DNA of 64,000 bases from Prosapia bicincta (taxonomy: Eukaryota; Arthropoda; Insecta; Hemiptera; Cercopidae). The DNA is taken from NCBI GenBank assembly GCA_036971475.1, contig JBAIZL010000008.1, positions 26,240,982-26,304,981 on the forward strand, written 5' to 3'. Position numbers and translations under genes: made by a program. Below are positions 1-12,548 of this stretch, one piece after another. Position 1 is the stretch's first letter. Each line of letters opens with the position of its first letter. The notes beneath the pieces were generated by a model, which saw only the letters and a list, made by a program, of their open reading frames with translations, searched no databases and was not told where the DNA came from.

Positions 1-216
1 CTCAAACTCCCTCGGAGATCATAACATAAACGAGGCTCGGGCAACAGCCACGCACCACCCTCAAACTCCCTCGGAGATTATAACATAAATGATACTCAGT
101 CAACAGCCACGCACCACCCTCAAACTCCCTCGGAGATCATAACATAAACGAGGCTCGGGCAACAGCCACGCACCACCCTCAAACTCCCTCGGAGATCATA
201 ACATAAACGAGACTCG
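1..216. repeat. 59-bp tandem repeat, about 3.7 copies, open at window edge
   Basis: Units begin at 1, 60, 119 and 178, giving a 59-bp period. Each starts CTCAAACTCCCTCGGAGAT and ends in a C-rich GCACCACC segment. The second unit differs at a few bases (GAGATTA, GATACTCAGT), the others are nearly identical. The last unit stops after about 39 bp at GAGACTCG. The array runs off the left edge, so its full length is unknown. No coding potential is apparent. Confidence 0.95.
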
Positions 217-233
217 TTTATGAAACAGTTTTA

Positions 234-323
234 TTCGTGAAATAGTTTTATTTAAACACACACTTATAAATATAACACAAGAAAAATAATTTTAACCCAA
301 GGATTAACTATAATATTAATATA

Positions 324-330
<7 letters not shown>
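234..330 (+). repeat. Dispersed direct repeat, copy 1 (pairs with 646-750)
   Basis: About 95 bp starting TTCGTGAAATAGTTTTATTT recurs almost unchanged at 646-750 in the same orientation. The one clear difference is CTTATAAATA versus CTTATTAATA. Both copies run straight into an (AT)n microsatellite, so each looks like the tail of an interspersed element whose 3' end seeds or abuts the dinucleotide run. The element family was not recognised. Confidence 0.85.

Positions 331-394
<64 letters not shown>
317..394. repeat. (AT)n microsatellite
   Basis: About 75 bp of alternating A and T with a single ATGT interruption near 329. It directly follows the copy 1 dispersed repeat. Confidence 0.95.
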
Positions 395-397
<3 letters not shown>

Positions 398-400
398 GAA

Positions 401-528
401 GTATCTAACGTCCCCAGGAAAAAGCAGCTGGCAAATGAAGACTTGATTTTGGGGTTGATCTAAAATCACCAGTAGTAAATCCAAGTGCAGAGTATGTGAC
501 TACATTAGGATTCAACAACATTAGATAC
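401..528. other. Short segment with 11-bp inverted ends, possible MITE
   Basis: GTATCTAACGT at 401-411 and ACATTAGATAC at 518-528 are inverted copies with one mismatch, enclosing 128 bp of unique sequence. The segment lies between the two copies of the dispersed repeat. A 7-bp stem (TCCAAGT/ACTTGGA) sits just downstream, near 534-550. Eleven-base inverted ends can occur by chance, so the mobile-element reading is tentative. Confidence 0.3.
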
Positions 529-645
529 AGGACTCCAAGTCGTACTTGGACTATAGTCATACGTTAGATTAATTTTTTTGAAAATGCTGATACTATCATC
601 GGTGAAAAACTTGAAAACTAGTGACAAATAAAATAAAATATTCCT

Positions 646-726
646 GTTCGTGAAATAGTTTTATTTAAACACACACTTATTAATATAACACAAGAAAAAT
701 AATTTTAACCCAAGGATTAACTATAA

Positions 727-750
<24 letters not shown>
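646..750 (+). repeat. Dispersed direct repeat, copy 2 (pairs with 234-330)
   Basis: Second copy of the roughly 95-bp element at 234-330, same orientation, again ending in an (AT)n run. The two copies are close enough to suggest a local duplication or two recent insertions of one family. Confidence 0.85.
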
Positions 751-793
<43 letters not shown>

Positions 794-814
794 TATATAT
801 ATATATATATATAT
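729..814. repeat. (AT)n microsatellite, interrupted
   Basis: Alternating AT tract with one TCAT interruption near 791. It follows copy 2 of the dispersed repeat. Confidence 0.95.
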
Positions 815-964
815 GATAACGTAACTTTTGTTATAATTAAATTTATATTTTAATGTTATTTATTTACCTTACTATAAGGCACTATTTGTGTCTTTCCTGG
901 CTTAATCCTACAGAAAAGTATTTTAGCAACTAACTGAATTCACTATAAAGCCTCATACTTTATG

Positions 965-1022
<58 letters not shown>
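815..1022. repeat. AT-rich spacer ending in (AT)n microsatellite
   Basis: AT-rich unique sequence to about 968, then roughly 47 bp of alternating TA (969-1015). The microsatellite abuts the long palindrome that starts at 1023. No gene is seen. Confidence 0.85.
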
Positions 1023-1023
<1 letters not shown>

Positions 1024-1237
1024 TAAATAATATACACTATTACAGGAATAATTTATTGAAATAATACATTCAAAGCTTTTCATTGGTAGACATTACGAAC
1101 ATCCTCAGGAATTAAAATACTAAGAATGATCATTCTTAGTAGTGTAATTTCTGAGGATCTTGGTAATGTCAACCAACGAAAAGCTTTGAATGTATTATTT
1201 CAATAAATTATTCCTGTAATAGTGTATATTATTTAAT
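1023..1237. repeat. Long inverted repeat of two hammerhead-like retroelement tails
   Basis: Imperfect palindrome centred between 1130 and 1131 (CTAAGAATGAT/CATTCTTAG core), arms about 107 nt. The right arm reads CTGAGGA (1151-1157), then a stem TTGGT/ACCAA, then GAAA (1178-1181). This is the CUGANGA...GAAA order of a hammerhead ribozyme core. It continues into AAGCTTTGAATG and an AT-rich tail. The left arm is the reverse complement with a few changes. Penelope-like elements are known to carry hammerhead motifs in their terminal repeats, so I read this as two head-to-head tails of one such family. No open reading frame is present, so the family assignment is inference. Confidence 0.6.
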
Positions 1238-1781
1238 CTTAAAAATAATTCTAACAGGAAAACATATTTGACATTCTACATACATACATATATATATAAT
1301 GTGCTCGCGTGTATGCGTGAGTGCGCGCTCTTAACTTTATACTATTTCTTTAAATATAAGAGTAAAGATTGAAAAACATAAAAGTCTCTGTTTTTCTAGA
1401 TGCAGCATATTTTGAAACACGTGTATACTTTTACTGTCATTTTTCATTTTAAGCTGGATGTTACAATATATAACAAAAATATGTAATAGGGTCACAACAA
1501 TAAAAAAATCCGTAAAATTTTTTTCCATATTTCTTTATTAATCGGCAAAGATCAAAAGAAACATAAAACTCGTTACCCTTTGAAGTTGACAACGTTCAAA
1601 ATGTAAATCTTTTTAGTTGTCTCCTTCTGCTTCACAACTTCCTGCCTTGTCAGACACGGTTGATTCCTTTAGTTTGCAAAAAGATTACTTTGGGTTCAGT
1701 ATTACCATAGTCATACTCGTAAAGAAATTTATGATTATCAATTCTTTTCGTGTAACCTGTTCTCAATTGCACATCAACTGA
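1238..1781. other. AT-rich intergenic spacer
   Basis: Unique AT-rich sequence with a short GTGCTCGCGTGTATGCGTG patch near 1300-1330. A 63-codon minus-strand frame (1337-1528) has no recognisable features and is probably chance. I see no gene. Confidence 0.7.
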
Positions 1782-2703
1782 AAATCTCGTCCTCCCCACT
1801 TTATAAATACGAGCGGGATACTTTAAATAGAAGGGAGGTGCCAGGGAAATAAAATGACAAATCTCGTCCTCCCCACTTTATAAATACGAGCGGGATACTT
1901 TAAATAGAAGGGAGGTGCCAGGGAAATAAAATGACAAATCTCGTCCTCCCCACTTTATAAATACGAGCGGGATACTTTAAATAGAAGGGAGGTGCCAGGG
2001 AAATAAAATGACAAATCTCGTCCTCCCCACTTTATAAATACGAGCGGGATACTTTAAATAGAAGGGAGGTGCCAGGGAAATAAAATGACAAATCTCGTCC
2101 TCCCCACTTTATAAATACGAGCGGGATACTTTAAATAGAAGGGAGGTGCCAGGGAAATAAAATGACAATTCTCGTCCTCCCAATTTTATAAATACGAGCG
2201 GGATACTTTAAATAGAAGGGAGGTGCCAGGGAAATAAAATGACAAATCTCGTCCACCCCACTTTATAAATACGAGCGGGATACTTTTAATAGAAGGGAGG
2301 TGCCAGGGAAATAAAATGACAAATCTCGTCCTCCCCACTTTATAAATACGAGCGGGATACTTTAAATAGAAGGGAGGTGCCAGGGAAATAAAATGACAAA
2401 TCTCGCCCTCCCCACTTTATAAATACGAGCGGGATACTTTAAATAGAAGGGAGGTGCCAGGGAAATAAAATGACAAATCTCGTCCTCCCCACTTTATAAA
2501 TACGAGCGGGATACTTTAAATAGAAGGGAGGTGCAGGGAAATAAAATGACAAATCTCGTCCTTCCCACTTTATAAATACGAGCGGGATACTTTAAATAGA
2601 AGGGAGGTGCCAGGGAAATAAAATGACAAATCTCGTCCTCCCCACTTTATAAATACGAGCGGGATACTTTAAATAGAAGGGAGGTGCAGGGAAATAAAAT
2701 GAC
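1782..2703. repeat. 77-bp tandem repeat, 12 copies
   Basis: Twelve contiguous units of 77 bp; two carry a one-base deletion (GTGCAGGG for GTGCCAGGG), giving 922 bp in total. Each unit runs from AAATCTCGTCC through TTTATAAATACGAGCGGG and GGGAGGTGCCAGGG to AAAATGAC. Variation is confined to a few point changes. Nearly every unit contains TATAAATA, which matches the eukaryotic TATA-box consensus, flanked by inverted CTCGT/ACGAG pentamers. The high identity points to recent expansion or active homogenisation. Confidence 0.97.
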
Positions 2704-3053
2704 TGATTCTAAGATAAACTGCTAAAGAAGATAAGGAAACTAAGAAGAGAATTGTATAATAGCCAATTAGAACAGAGTAGGAGCACATTAAAGATAAAGG
2801 CTTGTTAATTGGCTATTAAGTAACCTAGCAGCACACTTGAGTAGGTTTCGTTAGGACACAATTAGCAGAGCTTTTTAATTAAGTATAGTTGGAACAGGAA
2901 AGGATTCATCATTATCATAAGTGGAGGCGGTATAGTTGGATCGGAGCATCTTTATATTTGTTTTGTAAATTTCTAACAATGAGAGAATAATATGGATCTC
3001 CACATTCAATAAGACATTTTTTTATAACTGTTTATCATCCGAAAATAAAAATT
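2704..3053. other. Spacer between 77-bp and 79-bp arrays
   Basis: About 350 bp of AT-rich sequence without a gene. It contains a 12-bp inverted repeat: TAATAGCCAATTA near 2757-2769 and TTAATTGGCTATTA near 2805-2818, with a loop of about 35 nt. Nothing else is recognised. Confidence 0.6.
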
Positions 3054-4238
3054 GAAGTATGAGGTCTAGCTTGGACCACTTCCAGTTAAGTCCGGACCAT
3101 GTAACCGTGTACTTGGCCTTGTGACGTAAAACGAAGGAAGAGGTCTAGCTTGGACCACTTCCAGTATAGTCCGGACCATGTAACCGTGTACTTGGCCTTG
3201 TGACGTAAAACGAAGGAAGAGGTCTAGCTTGGACCACTTCCAGTATAGTCCGGACCATGTAACCGTGTACTTGGCCTTGTGACGTAAAACGAAGTATGAG
3301 GTCTAGCTTGGATCATTTCCAGTATAGTCCGGACCATGTAACCGTGTACTTGGCCTTGTGACGTAAAACGAAGGAAGAGGTCTAGCTTGGACCACTTCCA
3401 GTATAGTCCGGACCATGTAACCGTGTACTTGGCCTTGTGACGTAAAACGAAGTATGAGGTCTAGCTTGGATCACTTCCAGTATAGTCCGGACCATGTAAC
3501 CGTGTACTTGGCCTTGTGACGTAAAACGAAGGAAAAGGTCTAGCTTGGACCACTTCCAGTATAGTCCGGACCATGTAACCGTGTACTTGGCCTTGTGACG
3601 TAAAACGAAGTATGAGGTCTAGCTTGGATCACTTCCAGTATAGTCCGGACCATGTAACCGTGTACTTGGCCTTGTGACGTAAAACGAAGGAAAAGGTCTA
3701 GCTTGGACCACTTCCAGTATAGTCCGGACCATGTAACCGTGTACCTGGCCTTGTGACGTAAAACGAAGTATGAGGTCTAGCTTGGACCACTTCCAGTATA
3801 GTCCGGACCATGTAACCGTGTACTTGGCCTTGTGACGTAAAACGAAGTATGAGGTCTAGCTTGGACCACTTCCAGTATAGTCCGGACCATGTAACCGTGT
3901 ACTTGGCCTTGTGATGTAAAACGAAGTATGAGGTCTAGCTTGGACCACTTCCAGTATAGTCCGGACCATGTAACCGTGTACTTGGCCTTGTGACGTAAAA
4001 CGAAGTATGAGGTCTAGCTTGGACCACTTCCAGTATAGTCCGGACCATGTAACCGTGTACTTGGCCTTGTGACGTAAAACGAAGTATGAGGTCTAGCTTG
4101 GATCACTTCCAGTATAGTCCGGACCATGTAACCGTGTACTTGGCCTTGTGACGTAAAACGAAGGAAAAGGTCTAGCTTGGACCACTTCCAGTATAGTCCG
4201 GACCATGTAACCGTGTACTTGGCCTTGTGACGTAAAAC
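3054..4238. repeat. 79-bp tandem repeat, 15 copies, partly dimeric
   Basis: Exactly fifteen 79-bp units (1185 bp). Each contains GGTCTAGCTTGGACC, a near-palindrome, then TCCGGACCATGTAACCG and GTGACGTAAAACG. Two unit types are told apart by the start (GAAGTATGAG versus GAAGGAAGAG or GAAGGAAAAG) and by GGATCAC versus GGACCAC. From 3291 to 3764 the types alternate strictly, forming a 158-bp dimer; from 3765 to 4080 only one type is present. Reading frames across the array, including one that exits to 4331, are by-products of the repeat. Confidence 0.97.
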
Positions 4239-6110
4239 GATGGGAGGATTAAAGAGCGAAAAAAGGGGGAATTGCACACCTGGAACCAAGAGTAAGAAAT
4301 CAGGGAATGCGTGGACAGTGCCCCTTATCAAGTACGTCTGTTCCTAACGGAGTCACAGGAAGGTGAAGGAGAGGTAGATGGAATAAGGTTAGGGCTGAGG
4401 AGGAGCTATATCCCAACTAAACCTGGGAGTAGAGACAAACAAAGCCCACGTAGGATCGCTAAGCTCAGGTAAACTTACTGTCAGCCGGTGACAAGGTGCA
4501 GTGTGCACACGCTCCTATATATGTCTATGAAGGTTACTTATTTTTTGCACCCTCAAGGAGCTTCATAAGATTAGTATGAGTGATATTTGTTCCAGGAACA
4601 AGTGAATTTTTACAAAAGATTAGGTGATGGTCATAGTTATATGCAAATGATATGATAACAGCTGCCTGACATAATAACAAAGGGAAGTGATTGAGGTAAT
4701 TTAATGCCACTAAATGCAATAGAGGGGATAGCGCATGCGTGCGTGCAAGTTCAGACTTTCATGAGACAAATTTTTTAATTGATATATTTCTTTGATTTTA
4801 ACGAGCAAGGCAAAATCAGGTACGTCATGTTCAATAAACAAGGGTATGTTAATAAACACTTGAAAAGTTAGGAAAGGCCCAGCAAGATAAAATCGGTTGC
4901 CAGGTGTTAAATTGCTTATGACATACAACAGTCAATTTCCGTAATAAACATTTTATTAAAACATGACTGTCACGTCCAAATTTTCAACAGCACAGGAAGT
5001 CATCAAAAGAGCACTCATATTTTTGACACGAAATAAAAATTGAGCTACCTTGACACGTGAAAATTAAAAAGATCTTTTTCTTTAAAGAGGTTTCCAAAGA
5101 AGTAAAAATTTTGATATATTTTATCACTAAATGGAAAATGTCCAAGACATTCTAAACCAAACGCTATGACTCTATTTAAAACTTTGGCTGGCATGCAAAT
5201 ACATAAATAACATTCAAGTTACATCTATTGAGTCCTACACACAAAATTTTAATACAAAGAAAATTATAAATAAAGACTGCACATTATATTTCTATAAATC
5301 AACTTATTCTACTTTCAAAAATAAGTCAATACATTTCTATAGCAATAAGTTTTTATAATTATCTTAAAAGATATTATAAGGTTATAAAGTAGAATGCTTG
5401 GCAACGACCTGTTCACACACGAATAAATCTACTGTTCGTTCTCGATACAAGATTAGTGATAACAGTTAGGATTTGTAATAAAAAGTGTCGTCACGTGTCA
5501 TTAAAAATGTCATTTAATGATAAATTATTTAATCACCCAAAAGCAAAAGTCCACGGTCGTGAGCTGCCAATTATACGGCGATAAGTTCCACTAAAAGGTT
5601 TCAAGTGTAAATATTTAAATTGGCTAATCGCTTTAAGAAAAAGAGTGGGGTTTAGCAGTGGTGGCAATTCCATCCGATCTAAGCGTTTTACACTTTAAAA
5701 CATTTTACTTTAGAAGAATACCTAACAACTGCAAAGCCTCGGGGAATGTTTCCAAGTTTAAAACCTTAGTTTAGTAAGCACCTTGTGGTATGTCTAAATA
5801 CACATAAGTGCAGGTACAATTTTACGTGACAATGTAGTAACCAGGTTGTAAAATTTGTTATTTTTGTGCTTAAATGTTTTAAACAAATCGACTAAAAAAA
5901 AATAAATAATCGAGTAACTTCTAATCAAACTTTAATGATTTGGAAGTACATCAATGGGATCACTTATAATATTGCTCAATAAATTGTATAGATTATGAAC
6001 TTAATTGTTTACACATGGAGGATCATGTAAGTATATTTTAAATTAATAAGTAAGACAAAATAAAAAAATGGAAAAAAGAAGTATACACTCGTGAAAATGA
6101 AATATTAGTT
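4239..6110. other. Unique spacer, no gene recognised
   Basis: The first 270 bp after the array are purine-rich and more GC-rich than the surroundings. The rest is AT-rich. Short minus-strand frames at 4534-4719 and 4710-4928 have no recognisable domain. A GCATGCGTGCGTGC patch lies near 4733-4746. No RNA gene or mobile-element domain was seen. Confidence 0.6.
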
Positions 6111-6111
6111 T

Positions 6112-6142
<31 letters not shown>

Positions 6143-6151
6143 ACAGAAACA

Positions 6152-6197
<46 letters not shown>
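6111..6197. repeat. (AC)n microsatellite, interrupted
   Basis: Alternating AC run with several AAAC and AGAAAC interruptions. It faces a (GT)n run 88 bp downstream in inverted orientation. Confidence 0.95.
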
Positions 6198-6200
<3 letters not shown>

Positions 6201-6283
6201 TTGCATGTAACACTAATTATTTATATGTAAAACTACATATTTGTATGTAAAACATCTTTCAATAACAAGGAGACATTCACATA

Positions 6284-7321
<1,038 letters not shown>

Positions 7322-9450
7322 TTCCATAAGATAGAATTAAAGTGGGCAGACTGTTACCATCTCTGAGTCACACTTCCAGAAGTAGGAGTTAAAGTGGACA
7401 GACTGTTACAACCTCTGAGTCACACTTCCAGAAGAGGGAGTTAAAGTGGACAGACTGTTACAACCTCAGAGTCACACTTCTAGAAGAGGGAGTTAAAGTG
7501 GACAGACGGATACCACTTCTGAGTCACACAACCAGAAGCAGGAGTTAAAGAGCGTAGACTGTTACCATCTCTGAGTCACACTTCCAAAACAAGAAGCTAA
7601 AGTAGACAAACTTTTACAGCCTCTGAGTCACGCCTCCAAAAGAAGGAGCTAAAATGGACAGACGGTTACCACTTCTGAGTCATACTTCCAGAAGAAGAAG
7701 TTAAAGTGGGCAGACTGTTACCATCTCTGAGTCACACTTCCAGAAGAGGGAGATACAGTGGACAGGTGGTTACCATCTCTGAGTCACACTTCCAAAAGAA
7801 GAAGTTAAAGTAGGCAGACTGTTACCATCTCTGAGTCACACTTCCAGAAGTGGGAGTTAATGTGAACTGGTGGTTATCGTCTCTGAGTCAAATTTCCAGA
7901 AGAAGGAGTTAAAGAGGACAGACTGTTACAACCTCTTAGTCACACTTCTAGAAGAGGGAGTTAAAGTGGACAGGTGGTTATCGTCTCTGAGTCATACTTC
8001 CAGAAGAAGCAGTTAAAGAGCGTAGACTGTTACCACCTCTGAGTTACACTTCCAGAAGAGGGAGTTAAAGTGGACAGACGGATACCACTTCTGAGTCACA
8101 CAACCAGAAGAAGAAGACAAAGTGGGCAGACTGTTACCACCTCTGACTCACACTTCCAGAAGAAGGAGTTTAAGTGAACAGGTGGTTACCGTCTCTGAGT
8201 CACACTTCCAGAAGAGGGAGTTAAAGTGGGCAGACTGTTACCATCTCTGACTCATACTTCCAAAACAAGAAGCTAAAGTAGACAAACCTTTACAGCCTCT
8301 GAGTTACACTTCCAGAAGAAGGAGCTAAAGTGGACAGACGGTTACCACTTCTGAGTCACACTTCCAGAACAAGAAGTTAAAGTGGGCAGACTGTTCCCAT
8401 CTCTGAGTCACACCTCCAGAAGAAGGAGTTAAAGTGGAAAGACGGTTACCACTTCTGAGTCATACTTCCAGAAGAAGAAGTTAAAGTGGGCAGACTGTTA
8501 CCATCTCTGAGTCACACCTCCAGAAGAAGGAGTTAAAGTGGACAGACTGTTACAACCTCTGAGTCACACTTCCAGAAGAGGGAGTTAAAGTGAACAGGTG
8601 GTTACCGTCTCTGAGTCACACTTCCAGAAGAGGGAGTTAAAGTGGACAGGTGGTTATCGTCTCTGAGTCATACTTCCAGAAGAAGGAGTTAAAGAGCGTA
8701 GACTGTTACCACCTCTGAGTTACACTTCCAGAAGAAGGAGCTAAAGTGGACAGACGGTTACCACTTCTGAGTCACACTTCCAGAACAAGAAGTTAAAGTG
8801 GGCAGACTGTTCCCATCTCTGAGTCACACCTCCAGAAGAAGGAGTTAAAGTGGAAAGACGGTTAACACTTCTGAGTCATACTTCCAGAAGAAGAAGTTAA
8901 AGTGGGCAGACTGTTACCATCTCTGAGTCACACCTCCAGAAGAAGGAGTTAAAGTGGACAGACGGTTACCACTTCTGAGGCACACTTCCAGAAGAAGGAG
9001 TTAAAGCGAGCAGACTGTTACCCCCTCTGAGTCACACTTCCAGAAGAGGGAGTTAAAGTGGACAGGTGGTTACCGACTCTGAGTCACACTTCCAGAAGAA
9101 GGAGTTAAAGAGCGTAGACGGTTACCTCTTCTGACTCACACTTCCAGAAGAAGGAGTTAAAGAGCGTAGACTGTTACCACTTCTGAGTCACACTTCCAGA
9201 AGAGGAAGATAAAGTGGGCAGACTGTTACCATCTCTGAGTCACACTTCCAGAAGAAGAAGATAAAGTGGGCAGACTGTTACCACTTCTGAGTCACACTTC
9301 CAAAAGAAGAAGATAAAGTGGACACACTGTTACCACTTCTGAGTCACATTTCCAGAAGAAGAAGATAAAGAGGGCAGGTGGTTACCATCTCTGAGTCACA
9401 CGTCCAGAAGAAAGAGTTAAAGTGGACATGCGGCTACCACCTCTGAGTGA
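7322..9450. repeat. 52-bp tandem repeat, about 41 copies, carrying AP-1-like sites
   Basis: Units of 52 bp run from TTCCAGAAG through GAGTTAAAGTGG and CAGACTGTTACC to TCTGAGTCACAC. Divergence between units is appreciable, unlike the other arrays, so this array is older or less homogenised. Most units contain TGAGTCA, the AP-1/bZIP consensus; a few read TGACTCA, TTAGTCA or TGAGTTA. Higher-order structure is visible: a stretch marked by CCAGAACAAGAAG recurs at 8365 and 8781, 416 bp (8 units) apart, and TCGTCTCTGAGTCATAC recurs at 7981 and 8657, 676 bp (13 units) apart. No reading frame spans the array. Confidence 0.96.
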
Positions 9451-12392
9451 CTTATAAAGACAGTAAATGTTCGTTGGAAACAAACCTGGGGAGTATTTAA
9501 AAATGTGTTGGATAAAATAAAATAAAATAATTTTTCGTGGATAAACAATGCCTTTATAAAGTGAATAATTAATTCAAGGATATTGTCACCTAGAATTGTT
9601 CTCAGTGTAGTAAAAACCAAAAGACAATCGCCTCAGGTAATATCTGGAAGTTATGGCTGTTAAGGTAATTCAATTTTTCATTATACATTGAAATAAAATA
9701 TTAAAAGCAAAACAAAGTTTAAAATAATTACATACAGTGTTAGTAGAAATAAAGTTCCAATGCCTGTTAAGAAGTAGATTTTTTCAGACAAATGGGCTAC
9801 AAATCTAATAAATTTTTCAAAATGTGTACGGACTGAAGCTTTTACCAAAAAAATCAAATAAATAAAAATAACTTTACACAAAAATTTTAATAAATTGTTA
9901 ATTTAACCAGCCAACTGTAAAACGTTATTAAATTGATTAATTTTGGTTATAATTTTGGTTTAACATTAATGTTGGATATATAACGTTTTGCCATTGATTA
10001 GGTATGGGACGTCTCGCATACTATTTTTTAAAGCAGACAAGAAAATATTAAATAAAAAGTAGTTTTACCAACTTTACAATAACTTAGTCACTCAGAGACG
10101 TTGGACAAAATTGAAATAAAATATCTCTATTTTTATCTCTACAATATTGAAACGTGATTAGAGAGCACAAGGCTTGGGTAGGAGAATGTTACTATAATGT
10201 TAGTGCAACCCTATATCTACAATTTATTTACCTCCAAATAAATTATTTTATGAGACCTTCAGTAAATTGGTAATAGAAACACTGAAGTTGGAGAGGTTTA
10301 GTAGGATATTGTGAAATAAATAAAAACTTTTACATTTTTCCCAAGACACAAAATATCCAAAAAAATGCCTTCCTCAAGATAACGATAAAAAGTTGAATTA
10401 CAAAAATTAACAATTTAGTAACAATTTTCTAACAAGACTCTGACATCTTCTTCAGCGTGTGCTTGTGCGTGAGCGTGCGTGCATACGCGCTAGTTAAGAA
10501 CCAGAACCGATGAACAACAACAAGACAATAATTGTATTACTAAACAAAATAATAAAATATATTTTAATAACTATTTAAAGTGATATCAAATAAAAATTTG
10601 ATCATTACAAAGGCTACAAAATAATAACAAAACATAATACAACATGAATGCAATTCATAACAAAAAATTTACATAAACACTGTTATTATAGAGGCATAAA
10701 TTATAACAACGAAATCATAGATAAAGTCATAGAGAAGAAAATTGCAAGGAAATCCGCTTTCTATTTTGGCACTTAATATTGTGATTCTGTCATATTTAGG
10801 CCTATATACATATTTATATTAATTATAATTATAAAATAAAAAGTAACTAAAATAAAATTTTTCTTTGTTGACCTCAGTAGGAATTGACTTTGTTTTGTTC
10901 TTATTAGTGGTTATCTTAAAACGTCTACTGGAATATTAGATTTATTTAATTCTTTAATTGTAATATTGTGTTATTCACCAAAACCCTGTTTATATAAATA
11001 GGTTTATAAATATTCTGTACGCTATGTACTTTACTGTACTGTATTTACTGTACGCCGAATGCTGCCAAGAAGAGACTATTTCTTACGTTTATTTGAAAAA
11101 CTCTCCTCTTCAAACTGTCGGTTCAGATGCAATAAATTGTCGGATTCTATTTCAAATACCTAGATTGTTTTGGACATTGTAGTGCTCAAATCTGTAAACG
11201 GGGCGTTTTCTATTGGGGCTTTCAATGACACTATAGTACATTTCAGACAATTTAAAACCTATAAGATGTCTCTGATTGCTGAAGTGATGTTATTACAACA
11301 GGCCTACAGTATTCTCGTTTGATGTGATGAAGTAGAAGAAGAGTTTAAAGATTGGATTTCGTAAAAACTAACTAGCAGAATATAGTCCCAGCATAGCTTG
11401 AATATTATACTACAGCAGCACCGCCAGAAATCTCTTTTTTGGAGAGGGGGGCGATAGATCGGAGGAATTGGACAACCTGATGAAACTGAAGACTAATTTA
11501 TACCCAAGAAAAGATTTTAAAATTTTATTGTCATTTTATGGTACACCTAATTAAATATAGGTGCAAGTAAATAATACGAATTAAATTCGTTCTAAATTGA
11601 AATAGTTCTCAAATTTAAAGAATACTCAATGAACACTAGACAGGTAAATGGACAGGTATATTGGTGCTTGCAAGAAATAACAAAAGTTTTAAAATACTAC
11701 GGTGGAAATTTTCATTTTTACGAGCTAAAATTCTAAAAAGAAATACCAAGTGCACACAATTTCTTTACAAGTTTGTTGAGAAATCATCATCTGTTACGCC
11801 GATAGGCACTGGTCGTACGTTGTACTTTCGAATATATCTAAGCAAAGTTATGCACAGTGAAGACTTCTACGGATACTATATCCACACTTAATAACAGCTA
11901 TGAGTTTATTACCATTATGGCAAAACTATATTCTGTTATAATGTTGAAATGTCATTATGGAACTATTAAATTTATATCAATGTCGTTAGGAAATTTGTAC
12001 TTTTCATACTTTAAATTAACTCTAGGTGACAAAATATTGATAACAAACTTGATCATCATTAGGGGGTTCAACCACGAAAAACCCCATAGTGTGTTCCACT
12101 GATAATGAATTCTTTTATTTGTGAAATACAGTATTCTTTGAAGATGGTTTACTAGAGTATTTTTCTTGTAATGGCGCTGTTATTGGTTAATTTGCAGGAT
12201 TTTAACCCATTCTTTAAAATGTAGGATAGAATGATATTTGAGTTCAATTTGTTCCTTTAAAAAACCTGTTTGAAATACCCAGTTTTATTCGAAATTATTC
12301 CAAGGTAACCATAAGCAATCACATAAAACTATTAAATATTTAACCGTCATTGTTTACCGACACTTATCTCTTCAAGATAAGTTACTCTTTTA

Positions 12393-12394
<2 letters not shown>
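9451..12394. other. AT-rich spacer with one dispersed repeat
   Basis: Mostly AT-rich unique sequence. It holds the dispersed repeat at 10737-10885 and an alternating purine-pyrimidine patch near 10456-10491 (GCGTGAGCGTGCGTGC). Short frames at 9417-9620, 9681-9881, 11661-11891 and 11857-12102 show no recognisable domain and I do not call them genes. Confidence 0.6.
10737..10885 (+). repeat. Dispersed repeat, copy 1 (pairs with 53945-54092)
   Basis: About 150 bp starting GAAAATTGCAAGGAAATCCG and ending near AATTTTTCTTTGTTGAC is about 80% identical to 53945-54092, in the same orientation 43 kb away. Both contain CGCTTTCT, TTAATATTGT and an internal AT-rich block of variable length. The family is not recognised; length and AT content fit a retroelement tail or a MITE. 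Confidence 0.7.

Positions 12395-12425
<31 letters not shown>
12395..12425. repeat. (CA)n microsatellite, short
   Basis: About 15 CA repeats immediately upstream of the GC-richer segment that resembles a promoter region. Confidence 0.9.
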
Positions 12426-12427
<2 letters not shown>

Positions 12428-12548
12428 CACGACTCGGACACCGGAACTACTAAAACAAACTCCTGCCCGCAAGTTCAAAAACGCATCCTATAGATGCGTC
12501 AAAAACAAAACAAAATCATTAATTTATAACAAAGAGAATCTCATAATA

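Noticed and set aside
4014..4331. 105-codon minus frame over the 79-bp array
   Set aside because: About two thirds of it is translated tandem repeat; the remainder has no domain.
12062..12085. GGGGGTTCAACC...ACCCC as a tRNA T-arm
   Set aside because: No matching acceptor stem, anticodon arm or A box could be fitted around it.
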